The position numbers were made by a program, and so were the translations under genes. From an uncultured Burkholderiaceae bacterium (lineage in GTDB: Bacteria > Pseudomonadota > Gammaproteobacteria > Burkholderiales > Burkholderiaceae_F), in contig CALXQR010000001.1 of the NCBI GenBank assembly GCA_944390675.1, positions 124,001 through 188,000 on the forward strand: a DNA stretch of 64,000 bases, written 5' to 3'. The notes beneath the pieces are model-generated. The model did not search any database, had not been told where the DNA came from, and saw nothing but the letters and a program-made list of their open reading frames with translations. Each line of letters begins with the position of its first letter. The first letter of the stretch is position 1. Below are positions 52,091 to 61,259 of the stretch, one piece after another.

Positions 52091-53116
52091 TTAGCGGATG
52101 GGAGGCGCATAGAGCAAACCGCCCTGAGTCCAAAGATTATTGTTACCTCTCGGCAACCCAAGCTTGGAGTTCGGTCCCAAGTTGGCTTCGAAGCTTTCGC
52201 CGTAATTACCAACTTGCTTAATGATTCGATAACTCCAATCCTTATCCAAACCTAACATTTTACCCATATCTTCCGAAGCGCCGACCAAACGCTGAACATC
52301 CGGACGCTTGTCGGTTGTTTTCTTTTCGTCCACATTGGCCTTTGTCAAACCCAGCTCTTCAGCATTCATCATCGCAAAAATCGACCAGCGAACAATGGAG
52401 TACCACTCATCATCGCCGCGGCGCACTGCGGGAGCCAGAGGTTCTTTGGAAATCACTTCAGGCAAAATGTCGTAATCGGCAGGGTTGGCGGAGTTCGTAC
52501 GCGCTCCAGCCAAGTCACTCATATCAGTCGTATAAGCTTGGCAACGGCCGGAGAAGAAAGCCGCCTGAGTTGCCTCTGTCGTATCGAACACCACGGTCTT
52601 AAATTTCATGTTGTTCGTCGTAAAGAAATCCGCCAGACTCTTTTCGCTGGACGTGCCGGATTGGACACAAATCGTCGCTCCGTTAAGCTGTTTAGCGCTT
52701 TTAACATTCAAACGCTTGGGAACCATGAATCCTTGACCGTCGTAGTAAGTCACCGCAGTGAACAGAGCGCCGGTCGTTGTATCGCGATTCATCGTCCAAG
52801 ACGTATTTCTCGCCAACATATCGATTTCACCGGCCTGCAAGGCGGTAAAACGCTGAGGCGAACTCAAGGGAACAAACTTCACCTTAGATGCATCGCCCAA
52901 AGTTGCAGCGGCCACTGCGCGGCACACATCCACATCCAATCCGGACCAGTTGCCCTTGCTGTCGACAGAGGCAAAGCCGGGTGCTGATGTATTGACGCCA
53001 CAGATTAACTGCCCTCTGGCCTTCACTGTCTCGAGCGTGCTGGACGCGGCCATGGATTGAACGCTAAAGGTCAATCCCAAGCATGCTACAGATAAGGCAA
53101 TTAAAGTCTTTTTCAT
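52091..53116 (-). CDS. aapJ: Amino-acid ABC transporter periplasmic binding protein (AapJ/BztA type)
   Basis: 341-aa solute-binding protein of family 3. Signal peptide MKKTLIALSVACLGLTF ending at QSMAASS; then TLETVKARGQLICGVNT, GLDVDVCRAVAAATLGD, the ligand-site NTSWTMNRDTT and CVQSGTSSEKSLADFF, and the family ending DWSYRIIKQVGNYGESFE. ATG at 53116 has GAGGAC upstream; an in-frame start at 53182 is unlikely because it puts 22 charged residues before the signal peptide. First gene of aapJ-aapQ-aapM. Glutamate, aspartate and other polar amino acids are the usual cargo. Confidence 0.92.
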   Translation of the reverse strand: MKKTLIALSVACLGLTFSVQSMAASSTLETVKARGQLICGVNTSAPGFASVDSKGNWSGLDVDVCRAVAAATLGDASKVKFVPLSSPQRFTALQAGEIDMLARNTSWTMNRDTTTGALFTAVTYYDGQGFMVPKRLNVKSAKQLNGATICVQSGTSSEKSLADFFTTNNMKFKTVVFDTTEATQAAFFSGRCQAYTTDMSDLAGARTNSANPADYDILPEVISKEPLAPAVRRGDDEWYSIVRWSIFAMMNAEELGLTKANVDEKKTTDKRPDVQRLVGASEDMGKMLGLDKDWSYRIIKQVGNYGESFEANLGPNSKLGLPRGNNNLWTQGGLLYAPPIR

Positions 53117-53329
53117 AATGTCCTCGCATTTTGTCCATGGCGGTAACAGCCGGTCCGATTTTTCATTAATCATCAGAACCATTCTTTACCACAGTTCTAT
53201 GGGTAGTCATATTTTTACCTAAAACTAATAAAACAACAACTTACGACAGTCGCCAATTTTTTAAATTCTAGGAAAAAGTCTTTACTTTTACCCCATCAGA
53301 CTCGTTATTTTTCAGTCGGCAACATTTTA

Positions 53330-55810
53330 TTATGATTGTTTTTTAGCAGAAGTTTTTCTGCGAACGCTTTTTGTCTTCTGCTGTGAAAACTCAAAACCGA
53401 CTTTGCCGTTCTTTTCAAGCACCAAATAAGCGGAAAAATTGCGCTTCGTTCTATTGGAAACAAAGCCATTCAATTCGCTGCTCTTGCCTTCAGTCAAGAT
53501 TTTCTTGACTTCTTCAGCAGAAATCGGCTGCTGCAAAATGGTTTTGCCAATTCTGAAATCACACCCTTTTTCCAGCGTCTTTTCACAAATGTAGCCCTTC
53601 GGGGAATCGAAAACCTTCGAACCACACTTCGGGCATTGACCGACCACACTCAAAACAGAGGTGTCAATCGGCTCATCCTTTTCTTTTTCTTCGTTCCCAA
53701 AGTCAAATTCCAACTTGAAGTCATCCGTTAAACGCAATTTCGAAGCAAACGGACGTCCCATTTTGCTGATAAAGCCATCCAACGGACCGATCTCTCGATC
53801 CTTGAGCAACGCTTCCACCTCGGGAACTTCAAAAGTTCGACCGCCGGGATGCTTTGGAAGACTGAAATCGCACTTCGTGCAGGCAAAACGTCTGTAATTT
53901 TCAACAATTTCACCTCCGCATTTCGGGCAGGGATTCTTTAAGTGTGCGGGATTTTCAATGGGAACAGTATTACCTTCATAGCGTTTAGCTGCCTCCACAA
54001 TGTCGACAGTCATATCGCGAATTTCCTTCATGAAGGTATCTCTGTCAAGCTTACCTTGCTCGATCTGAGCCAATTTATATTCCCACTCTCCTGTTAATTC
54101 AGGTTCAGAAAGTTCCGACACACCCAGCCCCTTCAATAAGGCGAAAAGTTGTCTGGCCTTATACGTGGGAGCTAAGTCTCGTCCTTCTCGCCGCAAATAA
54201 TTTTGCAGCAGAAGCCCTTCGATGATTGCCGCACGGGTTGCCGGTGTTCCCAAACCCTTGCCTGCCATAGCTTCACGAAGTTCATCTTCTTCGACTAACT
54301 TACCGGCGCCTTCCATCGCGGAAAGCAATGTCGCTTCGGTGTATCTCGGAGGCGCCTTGGTGGCCTTTTCTTGCACTGAAGCCTGAGCGACAAGAACTTT
54401 TTCCTTTTCACCCACAACCGGCAAGGTTTCAGCAGATTCCGCATCCCTGCCATACACAGCCAACCAACCGGCTTTAACAAGCACCTTCCCTTCGGTTTTC
54501 AGCGTTTCATTTTCAACCGTTGTAATACGGGTCGTGACATCGTATTCGGCCGCCGGATAAAAGACAGCTAAAAAGCGCTTAACCACTAAATCGTAAATTT
54601 TCTCTTCAGCCTCTGACAGCTTCTTCGGAGCCTGAAGGGTCGGAATAATTGCAAAGTGATCGGAAATCTTCGAGTTGTCAAAAACCCTTTTAGAGGGCTT
54701 GACCCAGCGATGGGAAAGAACCTCATTGGCGTTGCCCGCGTAACGAGGCATTTCCGCAATAACCTTAAGCGTATTTTGTACCGTGGGAATGTAATCTTCG
54801 GGCAGCGCTTTTGCGTCAGTTCTCGGATAAGTCAGAACTTTGTGCTTTTCGTAAAGAGACTGCGCAAGTGCTAACGTCGTTTTAGCTGAAAAACCAAAGC
54901 GATTATTCGCTTCTCTTTGCAAACTGGTCAGATCAAAAAGCAAAGGCGAAAGCTGCGTTGTTCGTTTAGCAGAGTCGCGCACAGTACCTTGTTTGGCATT
55001 GATTTTTCGGCACAGCTCATTGGCCTTTTGCTCTTGCCAAATTCTTTCAGCTTTTTCATGCGGCCGATCCTCATTTTTCTTAAAAGCTGGATCAAACCAA
55101 ATAGCTTCATATTGACCGTTCTGAGCTTGTATTTGGGTGTGAACTTCCCAATATTTCTGACTGACAAACGTGTTGATTTTTTCTTCACGTTCAACAACGA
55201 TCGCCAAAGTGGGCGTTTGAACACGACCAACGGTTGTCAAGAAAAAGCCGCCGTCCTTGCTATTAAAAGCTGTCATGGCACGAGTGCCATTAATCCCAAC
55301 CAACCAATCGGCCTCAGAACGGGAGCGAGCCGCATCGGCCAAATTCTTCATTTCCTCATCGGTTCGGAGGTTTTCAAACGCTTCCCTAATTGCGGCCGGC
55401 GTCATGGACTGAAGCCACAAACGCTTAATCGTCTTTTTACATTTGCTCGCTTGAATGATGTAGCGGAAAATCAGTTCACCTTCTCGTCCCGCGTCACATG
55501 CATTGACAACAGTTCCGATATCGCTTCTTTTTAAAAGCCGTTTTAGTAGTTTTAACCGATCTTCTGTCTTTTTAATGGGTTTTAAATCAAATGTCGGCGG
55601 CAACATCGGCAGGTGCGCAAACGTCCACTTGCCTCTTTTAACATCATATTTTTCAGGAACAGCCAACTCGAGCAAGTGTCCAACAGCCGAACTGACCACA
55701 TACTTGTCGCCTTCAAAATAGTCTTTTTCTCGAGTCATTCCACCGAGCACTTTGGCAATATCGGAGGCTACAGAGGGTTTTTCTGCAATAACTAATACTT
55801 TGTCACTCAT
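53330..55810 (-). CDS. topB: DNA topoisomerase III
   Basis: Type IA topoisomerase of 826 aa. TOPRIM domain with VIAEKPSVASDIAKVLGG and NACDAGREGELIFRYI (metal site in DxD-like position), TVGRVQTPTLAIVVERE, and the active-site Tyr in VLTYPRTDAKALP. The C-terminal part carries two zinc-ribbon repeats (CPKCGGEIVENYRRF and CPKCGSKVFDSPKGY with their second cysteine pairs) and a repeated glycine-rich DUF-like block, ending in a basic tail. The longer C-terminus than E. coli TopB is usual in betaproteobacteria. dprA lies 103 bases upstream on the same strand. Confidence 0.95.
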   Translation of the reverse strand: MSDKVLVIAEKPSVASDIAKVLGGMTREKDYFEGDKYVVSSAVGHLLELAVPEKYDVKRGKWTFAHLPMLPPTFDLKPIKKTEDRLKLLKRLLKRSDIGTVVNACDAGREGELIFRYIIQASKCKKTIKRLWLQSMTPAAIREAFENLRTDEEMKNLADAARSRSEADWLVGINGTRAMTAFNSKDGGFFLTTVGRVQTPTLAIVVEREEKINTFVSQKYWEVHTQIQAQNGQYEAIWFDPAFKKNEDRPHEKAERIWQEQKANELCRKINAKQGTVRDSAKRTTQLSPLLFDLTSLQREANNRFGFSAKTTLALAQSLYEKHKVLTYPRTDAKALPEDYIPTVQNTLKVIAEMPRYAGNANEVLSHRWVKPSKRVFDNSKISDHFAIIPTLQAPKKLSEAEEKIYDLVVKRFLAVFYPAAEYDVTTRITTVENETLKTEGKVLVKAGWLAVYGRDAESAETLPVVGEKEKVLVAQASVQEKATKAPPRYTEATLLSAMEGAGKLVEEDELREAMAGKGLGTPATRAAIIEGLLLQNYLRREGRDLAPTYKARQLFALLKGLGVSELSEPELTGEWEYKLAQIEQGKLDRDTFMKEIRDMTVDIVEAAKRYEGNTVPIENPAHLKNPCPKCGGEIVENYRRFACTKCDFSLPKHPGGRTFEVPEVEALLKDREIGPLDGFISKMGRPFASKLRLTDDFKLEFDFGNEEKEKDEPIDTSVLSVVGQCPKCGSKVFDSPKGYICEKTLEKGCDFRIGKTILQQPISAEEVKKILTEGKSSELNGFVSNRTKRNFSAYLVLEKNGKVGFEFSQQKTKSVRRKTSAKKQS

Positions 55811-55913
55811 TTGAATTCTTACTTCTTAAATTTTGGGATCATCCCCAAATTGCTTTTTTAGAGTACCAGCAAAAAAGAAAAATTTGACGGCTTTTTAAAA
55901 CTTTTTTGCTTCA

Positions 55914-56783
55914 TTAACATGATTTTTTGATTTCAGGCTCTATCTCGTCAATGGATTCAACGAGTTTCGCGCCTTCACGAATCAATTTATGACATCCTTT
56001 TGATAAAGGCGAATAGATAGAGCCGGGTACGGCCATGACGTTACGCCCAACGTCAGCCGCTTCTCGAACGACCGATAGGATTCTCGAACGAATGCTCGCT
56101 TCAATCACAACAAAATGATTTGTCGCCGCTATCAGCAGTTTCTGCCTCGACTGCCACGGCTGATCGAACCCATCCAAGGGACAAAGCAGCAACCCTTCTT
56201 CGGCAGTAAAACGAAGTTTTGCCTCAAAATTTTCCTCATCCAGCAATGATCGACTCACAATGATGAGCGATGATGGGTTGCTTTGACGAACGGCTTTTAA
56301 AGTCTCCCTTTCGATCCCTATTGAATCGCCTTGCACAAAAACCGAATTTTTCTTTGCCAAAGCTTTTGCCCAAGATCGAGCGATTTGCACACCTTCTTCG
56401 GTCGGATGCGTCGACCCTAAAAAGCTCACAGTAGGACACTTCAGCAGTGCAGTGTTTCCTGAACACAGCGTTACAAGGGGCGGTCGAGGAATCGAAAGAA
56501 ATTTTGATGGAAAATCTTGATTGCTTGGCACCAATAGCCGAACAGTCGGATATTTCTCTATTAACTGTTCAATCTTTTGTACTTTTTCTGCTATTTCCTC
56601 TGACGGCTCATTATGAATGATTAATGCCAATTTTTGAGGAACATAAGGCAACAAGTTTGAAAGCCGTTGACTAAATATATTCTCTGGCAAGCCGAACACT
56701 TTCAACAGGCGAAAACTTAACTCAAAATCCACCCCGGGAGTTAACGCCAAACGCAACCAAGCATTTTGATTTTCCACAAACAT
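55914..56783 (-). CDS. dprA: DprA/Smf-family protein, degenerate
   Basis: 289 aa related to the DNA-uptake protein DprA, which loads RecA on incoming single strands. The N-terminal helical part (NAWLRLALTPGVDFELSFRLL) and a Rossmann core are present, with SFLGSTHPTEEGVQIARSWA where family members have GSRxxTxYG and VQGDSIGIERETLKA where they have SGxAxGIDxxAH. The C-terminal part keeps GRNVMAVPGSIYSPLSKGCHKLIREGAKLV, a recognisable DprA block. No winged-helix domain follows. Location opposite def matches the smf-def-fmt locus of proteobacteria. Diverged active region leaves function doubtful. Confidence 0.78.
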   Translation of the reverse strand: MFVENQNAWLRLALTPGVDFELSFRLLKVFGLPENIFSQRLSNLLPYVPQKLALIIHNEPSEEIAEKVQKIEQLIEKYPTVRLLVPSNQDFPSKFLSIPRPPLVTLCSGNTALLKCPTVSFLGSTHPTEEGVQIARSWAKALAKKNSVFVQGDSIGIERETLKAVRQSNPSSLIIVSRSLLDEENFEAKLRFTAEEGLLLCPLDGFDQPWQSRQKLLIAATNHFVVIEASIRSRILSVVREAADVGRNVMAVPGSIYSPLSKGCHKLIREGAKLVESIDEIEPEIKKSC

Positions 56784-56858
56784 AGAATTTCTCTCGAAAA
56801 ATTCAACAATTGCGCTAAAATTTGTCGCTCTGAAAATTCGCTTTACTGGAGACCATCC

Positions 56859-57380
56859 GTGGCTATTTTACCGATTGTGCAATTTCCTAATCCCGTTTTG
56901 GCAATGAAATGCCAACCTATCGCGGAAGTCAACGATGACATCCGCCGTTTGGCCGCTGATATGGGAGAAACGATGTACAAAGCGCCTGGTGTTGGTCTTG
57001 CCGCCCCTCAAGTGGGAGAGCCCATCCGCATGGTAGTTATAGATGTCAGTGAGGATAAAAATCAACTGTTGACGTTGATTAATCCTGTCATCACTGAACG
57101 CGGTGAAGAAAAGGAAACCGGAGAAGAGGGCTGTCTGTCTCTGCCGGGTATCTGGGAAAAAGTCACCCGCAATACCTCAATTACCGTTCAGTTTATGGAT
57201 TTGGATGGTCAGAAACAAGAAATTCACGCCGAAGGTCTCTTGGCCATTTGCATTCAGCATGAATTGGATCACCTTGAAGGCACCGTTTTCATTGATCACC
57301 TCAGCCGCCTGAAGTACGACCGAGCCTGCGCCAAACTGAAAAAGCGCCGTCTGCAGGAAAAAAGAGACAAAGCGGACTAA
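56859..57380 (+). CDS. def: Peptide deformylase
   Basis: Removes the N-formyl group from nascent proteins. 173 aa. The three metal/catalytic motifs are intact: GVGLAAPQVG (about 45), EEGCLSLPGIWE (Cys ligand) and ICIQHELDHLEGTVF (HExxH). Start is GTG at 56859 with TGGAGA six bases upstream, giving the standard VAILPIVQFPNPVL beginning; a longer in-frame ATG at 56766 would overlap dprA. The stop shares CTAA (57377-57380) with the stop of the convergent hydrolase gene. fmt, the functional partner, lies 1 kb downstream. Confidence 0.96.
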   Translation: MAILPIVQFPNPVLAMKCQPIAEVNDDIRRLAADMGETMYKAPGVGLAAPQVGEPIRMVVIDVSEDKNQLLTLINPVITERGEEKETGEEGCLSLPGIWEKVTRNTSITVQFMDLDGQKQEIHAEGLLAICIQHELDHLEGTVFIDHLSRLKYDRACAKLKKRRLQEKRDKAD

Positions 57381-58273
57381 TCCTTGTACCGGTGACAGTG
57401 TCTGGCAATCGCAGGGGCAAACTGATCGATCATCACATCTTGAAGATCATGCCCCATGCGATCAATCGTCAGCATTCTTGAATTAGGAATGAGGCGAGCG
57501 ACTTCTTCGCCTGCCGCCAAAGGCAATAACGGGTCAGAGCGACCGTGAATAACTAGAGTCGGCGCAATCACCCGTCTGAGATTTTTGTTTCTATTCCCCG
57601 AAGCCAAGATAGCGAGCAGCTGCCGATAACTCCAGACTTGCTCATAACCATCCTCAACCATCGACCGGGCAACCTCTTTAATCTGATCTTCTGGATAACT
57701 AAGACCCGGCGAACCGATGGCTTTAAACATCTTCCGAAGATAGTTCTGCATTGAAAGAACGTCTTCGCCCTTTGGCTTAGCAATTAAACTTTTGATTGCG
57801 CGGATCTTTCCTAAACCGGTTCTGGGATTACCCGATGCGCCCATGATTGAAATAAGAGAAGCCACCCGTTGAGGATATAAGCTCGCCATCACCTGTGCAA
57901 TCATCGCCCCCATTGACACACCCATCACATGTGCGCGTCGAATATTGAGCTCATCTAACACGGCAACGGCATCGGCCGCCATATCTTCCAGCGAGTAACA
58001 TCCGCTGACAGGTTTTCTCAGCAATGTTCTTGCAATTGCATTTAAAACTGAGAAAAATCCGACATTTTTATCAATTTTCGAGGATTTGCCACTATCTCTA
58101 TTATCAAAACAAACGACTCGAAACCCTTGTTGAACCAAACTCTCAATCAAGTGTTTCGGCCAAGCTTTTGACGGCATGCCAAGCCCCATAATCAGCAAAA
58201 TCACGGGTGCGCTGTCGTCCCCGTGCACCTCATAAGCGATTTGAATGTTGTCAATTGTGGTGAATGTCTGCAT
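57377..58273 (-). CDS. Alpha/beta-fold hydrolase
   Basis: 298-aa serine hydrolase. Oxyanion-hole region LLIMGLGMPSKAW, nucleophile elbow VMGVSMGAMIAQVMA (G-x-S-x-G with Ser near 117), acid in LVIHGRSDPLLPLA and the catalytic His in RMGHDL. Close to proline-iminopeptidase/3-oxoadipate-lactonase-like hydrolases but no substrate can be named. ATG at 58273 has GAGGATAGG upstream; an upstream in-frame start at 58315 is less likely. It is inserted on the opposite strand between def and fmt, which are usually adjacent. Confidence 0.85.
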   Translation of the reverse strand: MQTFTTIDNIQIAYEVHGDDSAPVILLIMGLGMPSKAWPKHLIESLVQQGFRVVCFDNRDSGKSSKIDKNVGFFSVLNAIARTLLRKPVSGCYSLEDMAADAVAVLDELNIRRAHVMGVSMGAMIAQVMASLYPQRVASLISIMGASGNPRTGLGKIRAIKSLIAKPKGEDVLSMQNYLRKMFKAIGSPGLSYPEDQIKEVARSMVEDGYEQVWSYRQLLAILASGNRNKNLRRVIAPTLVIHGRSDPLLPLAAGEEVARLIPNSRMLTIDRMGHDLQDVMIDQFAPAIARHCHRYKD

Positions 58274-58386
58274 ACCTATCCTCGATTTCTCTAAAGTGTA
58301 TCGCTTTACCAACAACTTTTAAACGTGTTGAGAAAAAAGCCCCTTAAACGACATCAGGTAAGACGCAAAACACTAAAATTAGAGGC

Positions 58387-59349
58387 ATGAGAATCATTTT
58401 TGCTGGAACCCCTCCGTTTGCCGCGCGCGCATTACAAGCTTTAATTGCTGCCGGTCACGACATTTGCCTTGTGCTTTCTCAACCCGATCGCCCCAGCGGC
58501 CGCGGAATGAGATTGACGCCGTCTGCTGTCAAGGTATTGGCGACAGAAAACGCCATCCCTGTTCAAACGCCCAAAACACTTTCTTTGAAAAAAGCACCTG
58601 AAGAAGCTTCAGCGATCCACGATCTTTTGCGCGCTGCTCAAGCCGATGTCATGGTGGTAGCCGCCTACGGCATGCTTTTACCGGAGGCTGTGTTAAACAT
58701 TCCCAAGGGAATAGGCCCCGATAATGCGGTCAAATGCATCAATATTCACGCAAGCTTATTGCCTCGATGGCGAGGCGCAGCGCCAATCACAAGGGCTATT
58801 GAAGCCGGAGACAGCTCTTTTGGAGTGACCTTAATGAAAATGGACGTCGGCTTGGATACCGGCCCCATGCTGTCGCAGGAAAGTTTCCCTTTAGACGGAA
58901 CAGAAACAACGACCTCATTGACGGAAAAGGTGGCGGATCTCGGCGCAGATATGTTGGTCCGTCTTTTGGGCAGTCCCGAATCCATAACCATTACACCGCA
59001 GCCTGAAAATAACGTCACTTACGCCCATAAAGTAACCAAAGATGAGGGGCGGATTGATTTTGCTCAGACTGCCGAGCAAATTGAAAGAAAAATCCGAGCT
59101 TTTTCTCCCTTCCCTTCCGCCTTTGCCGAGCACAATGGCACCTTGATCAAAATTTGGCAAGCCGATCTGGACAATGGCATATCCGGACAGCCTGGAGAAA
59201 TTTTGAATGTTGATAAATCAGGCGTCACCATTGCTTGCGCACAGGGAGCCATACGAGCGACGCTGCTGCAGCGTCCCGGCAAACCGAAAATGCCGGCCCA
59301 AAGCTTTCTTCAAGGCTATCCTTTGAAAGTTGGGGAGTTTTTCAAATGA
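58387..59349 (+). CDS. fmt: Methionyl-tRNA formyltransferase
   Basis: Formylates initiator Met-tRNA with 10-formyl-THF. 320 aa, typical length. N-terminal FAGTPPFAARALQAL, the folate-binding SLLPRWRGAAPI with catalytic Asn/His context CINIHASLLP, and the Asp in MDVGLDTGPML are all present, followed by the C-terminal OB-like domain. The last four bases (ATGA) overlap the rsmB start, a conserved fmt-rsmB coupling. Confidence 0.97.
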   Translation: MRIIFAGTPPFAARALQALIAAGHDICLVLSQPDRPSGRGMRLTPSAVKVLATENAIPVQTPKTLSLKKAPEEASAIHDLLRAAQADVMVVAAYGMLLPEAVLNIPKGIGPDNAVKCINIHASLLPRWRGAAPITRAIEAGDSSFGVTLMKMDVGLDTGPMLSQESFPLDGTETTTSLTEKVADLGADMLVRLLGSPESITITPQPENNVTYAHKVTKDEGRIDFAQTAEQIERKIRAFSPFPSAFAEHNGTLIKIWQADLDNGISGQPGEILNVDKSGVTIACAQGAIRATLLQRPGKPKMPAQSFLQGYPLKVGEFFK

Positions 59350-60656
59350 GTGCGCTTTTAGCCCGAGCCTTGTCAGTTAGCGCAGTCGGTTGGCAGAAGA
59401 TGCTGACCGAGGGTTGCTCATTGGAAAAAGCTCTTACTTTTTGCCTTATCAACCAAGATCAAGATCTGAAGGCGGCTGTCCAAAGTTTGCTTTATAGCGC
59501 AGTAAGACAACGGGCTAAAACGAGTTTGCTTTTGGAAAAACTGGTTCACAAAGAACCCAGCCCTTTAAACAAAGCCATTCTCAGTATCGCGCTGGCTCTT
59601 TTGCTGGAACAAAAAGAAAAAACTTTCACTGTTGTAAACCAAGCGGTGGAAGCCGTTAAGTCGGACCCCAACAACGCGTGGGCCGCAGGTTTTATAAACG
59701 CTGTTTTAAGAAATTTCTTAAGGAATCGCTCTCGCCTGACCGCTTCCTTTGAAACCAATTTGTCTGCTCGTTTTAACGCACCTGGCTGGTGGATATCCAA
59801 AATTCGCCGCGACTACCCTCAAGATTGGCAGAGCATTCTGACCGTTCAGAACAAAAAGCCTCCTTTGACTCTACGAATTAATCGGGCAAAAACCTCGGTT
59901 CAAGCTTTTTTAGAAAGTCTTCAGGCCGCCGGATTAAAAGGACAACAAATCGGACGCTGGGCAGTTATGATTGAGCCAGCTTGCCCAGTTAATCAAATCC
60001 CGGGCTTTCAAAAAGGTCTTTGCTCCGTTCAAGATGCCGGCAGTCAGCTTGTCACTGACTTTTTAAGCTTAAAAGCTAACGATAAGGTGCTGGATGCCTG
60101 CGCTGCACCGGGCGGCAAAACTGCTCAAATGCTGGAAAGCTGCCCGCTTGATGTTACAGCAATGGAAATTGATCCCCAACGAGCGCCTTTAATTCAACAA
60201 ACATTGGATCGCTTAGGTCTCAAGGCCACTGTGGTCGTTGGCGATGCCAGTGATAAGAATTCCCTAAAAGACATTCACGAAGTGGACGCCATCCTTTTGG
60301 ATGCCCCTTGCACTGCTTCGGGTATTGTCCGGCGCCACCCTGATATTGTTTGGTCCAGAAGACCGCAAGATATCGCCCTGTTGGCTTCCCGGCAAAAGAA
60401 ACTGCTGGAAACCTTGTGGGAAAAGCTGCCCGCCGGAAAAGATTTACTTTATGTCGTTTGTTCAATCTTTCCTGAAGAAGGACCGGAGCAGATTCGTGAA
60501 TTTGTTTCACGTCACCCGGACGCTCAGTTAAAAGATAAACCGGGTTTAGAAGGCGGCATGCTCCGACTCATTCCCACAGAATACGAGAAAAATCCTGTTC
60601 TGCCTCGCAATCACGACGGATTTTTCTACGCCCTTTTAACTAAGGAGCCTAAGTAA
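59346..60656 (+). CDS. rsmB: 16S rRNA (cytosine-967 C5)-methyltransferase
   Basis: 436-aa Sun/RsmB enzyme. N-terminal NusB-like RNA-binding domain (first 140 residues, with NQAVEAVKSDPNNAWAAGFINAVLR in part) and a C-terminal SAM methyltransferase: VLDACAAPGGKTAQML (SAM site), DAPCTASGIVRRHPDI (motif IV with PC) and VVCSIFPEEG (catalytic Cys region). The start is the ATG in ATGA overlapping fmt; the open frame continues upstream to 59235 within fmt but is not needed. Confidence 0.95.
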   Translation: MSALLARALSVSAVGWQKMLTEGCSLEKALTFCLINQDQDLKAAVQSLLYSAVRQRAKTSLLLEKLVHKEPSPLNKAILSIALALLLEQKEKTFTVVNQAVEAVKSDPNNAWAAGFINAVLRNFLRNRSRLTASFETNLSARFNAPGWWISKIRRDYPQDWQSILTVQNKKPPLTLRINRAKTSVQAFLESLQAAGLKGQQIGRWAVMIEPACPVNQIPGFQKGLCSVQDAGSQLVTDFLSLKANDKVLDACAAPGGKTAQMLESCPLDVTAMEIDPQRAPLIQQTLDRLGLKATVVVGDASDKNSLKDIHEVDAILLDAPCTASGIVRRHPDIVWSRRPQDIALLASRQKKLLETLWEKLPAGKDLLYVVCSIFPEEGPEQIREFVSRHPDAQLKDKPGLEGGMLRLIPTEYEKNPVLPRNHDGFFYALLTKEPK

Positions 60657-61259
60657 ATGAGGACTACGGCTCGACGCTTAATCGGCTTTTTGCTCGCTCT
60701 ATTCGTAGGGCTGGGCTGCGTCGCGCCTGCTTGGGCCGAAGACATCACCGTCATGTCTTCTAAACTCACCTCCCGAGTCAGTCCCCCTGAGGGTCTTTAT
60801 CTGTCGGTCAACGTAGAGTTTGATTTACCGCGCAGCGTCCAAGATGCCTTAAATCGAGGGATTCCTCTTTACTTTGTTACGGAATTCGCCATACAACAGC
60901 AACGCTGGTATTGGGTTAACAAACCCGTTATTGAAGCTTCGCTGATGAGCAGACTTTCCTACAGTCCGCTTACACGTCAATATCGCCTCTCTCGCGGAGG
61001 GCTTTCGCAGTCTTTTGACTCGTTGTCTGAAACGCTCTCCATTCTGAAATCGCTTAAAAATTGGCGTATTACGGATAATCCTGTCATTGAAAATGCGGAA
61101 GACTGCGTTGCCGAAGTACGCGTGCGACTCGATACTGAGCAGCTGCCCCTGCCCATGCAGGTGACAATTGGCGAAAATGACTGGGATCTCTCTTCCGATT
61201 GGCACTCTGTGACGTTTGATGACAGTGTCAAGCATCCCAAAGAGGAAAAGGAACAATGA
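60657..61259 (+). CDS. DUF4390 exported protein
   Basis: 200-aa protein with a signal peptide (hydrophobic 8-24, cleavage near APAWAED) and the DUF4390 domain: LYLSVNVEFDLPRSVQDALNRG-like segment, YFVTEFAIQQQRWYWVNK, RLSYSPLTRQYRLSRGGLSQ and ISLW-like C-terminal part. Function unknown. It begins immediately after the rsmB stop and overlaps ntrY by four bases (ATGA), the arrangement conserved between rsmB and ntrYX in betaproteobacteria, so an envelope role linked to NtrY sensing is possible. Confidence 0.88.
   Translation: MRTTARRLIGFLLALFVGLGCVAPAWAEDITVMSSKLTSRVSPPEGLYLSVNVEFDLPRSVQDALNRGIPLYFVTEFAIQQQRWYWVNKPVIEASLMSRLSYSPLTRQYRLSRGGLSQSFDSLSETLSILKSLKNWRITDNPVIENAEDCVAEVRVRLDTEQLPLPMQVTIGENDWDLSSDWHSVTFDDSVKHPKEEKEQ

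Noticed and set aside
53202-53208. Single NarL-type heptamer (TACCCAT on the minus strand) upstream of aapJ
   Set aside because: A 7-base degenerate match is expected by chance and there is no second half at 2-base spacing (the nearest, TGTGGTA, is 5 bases away).
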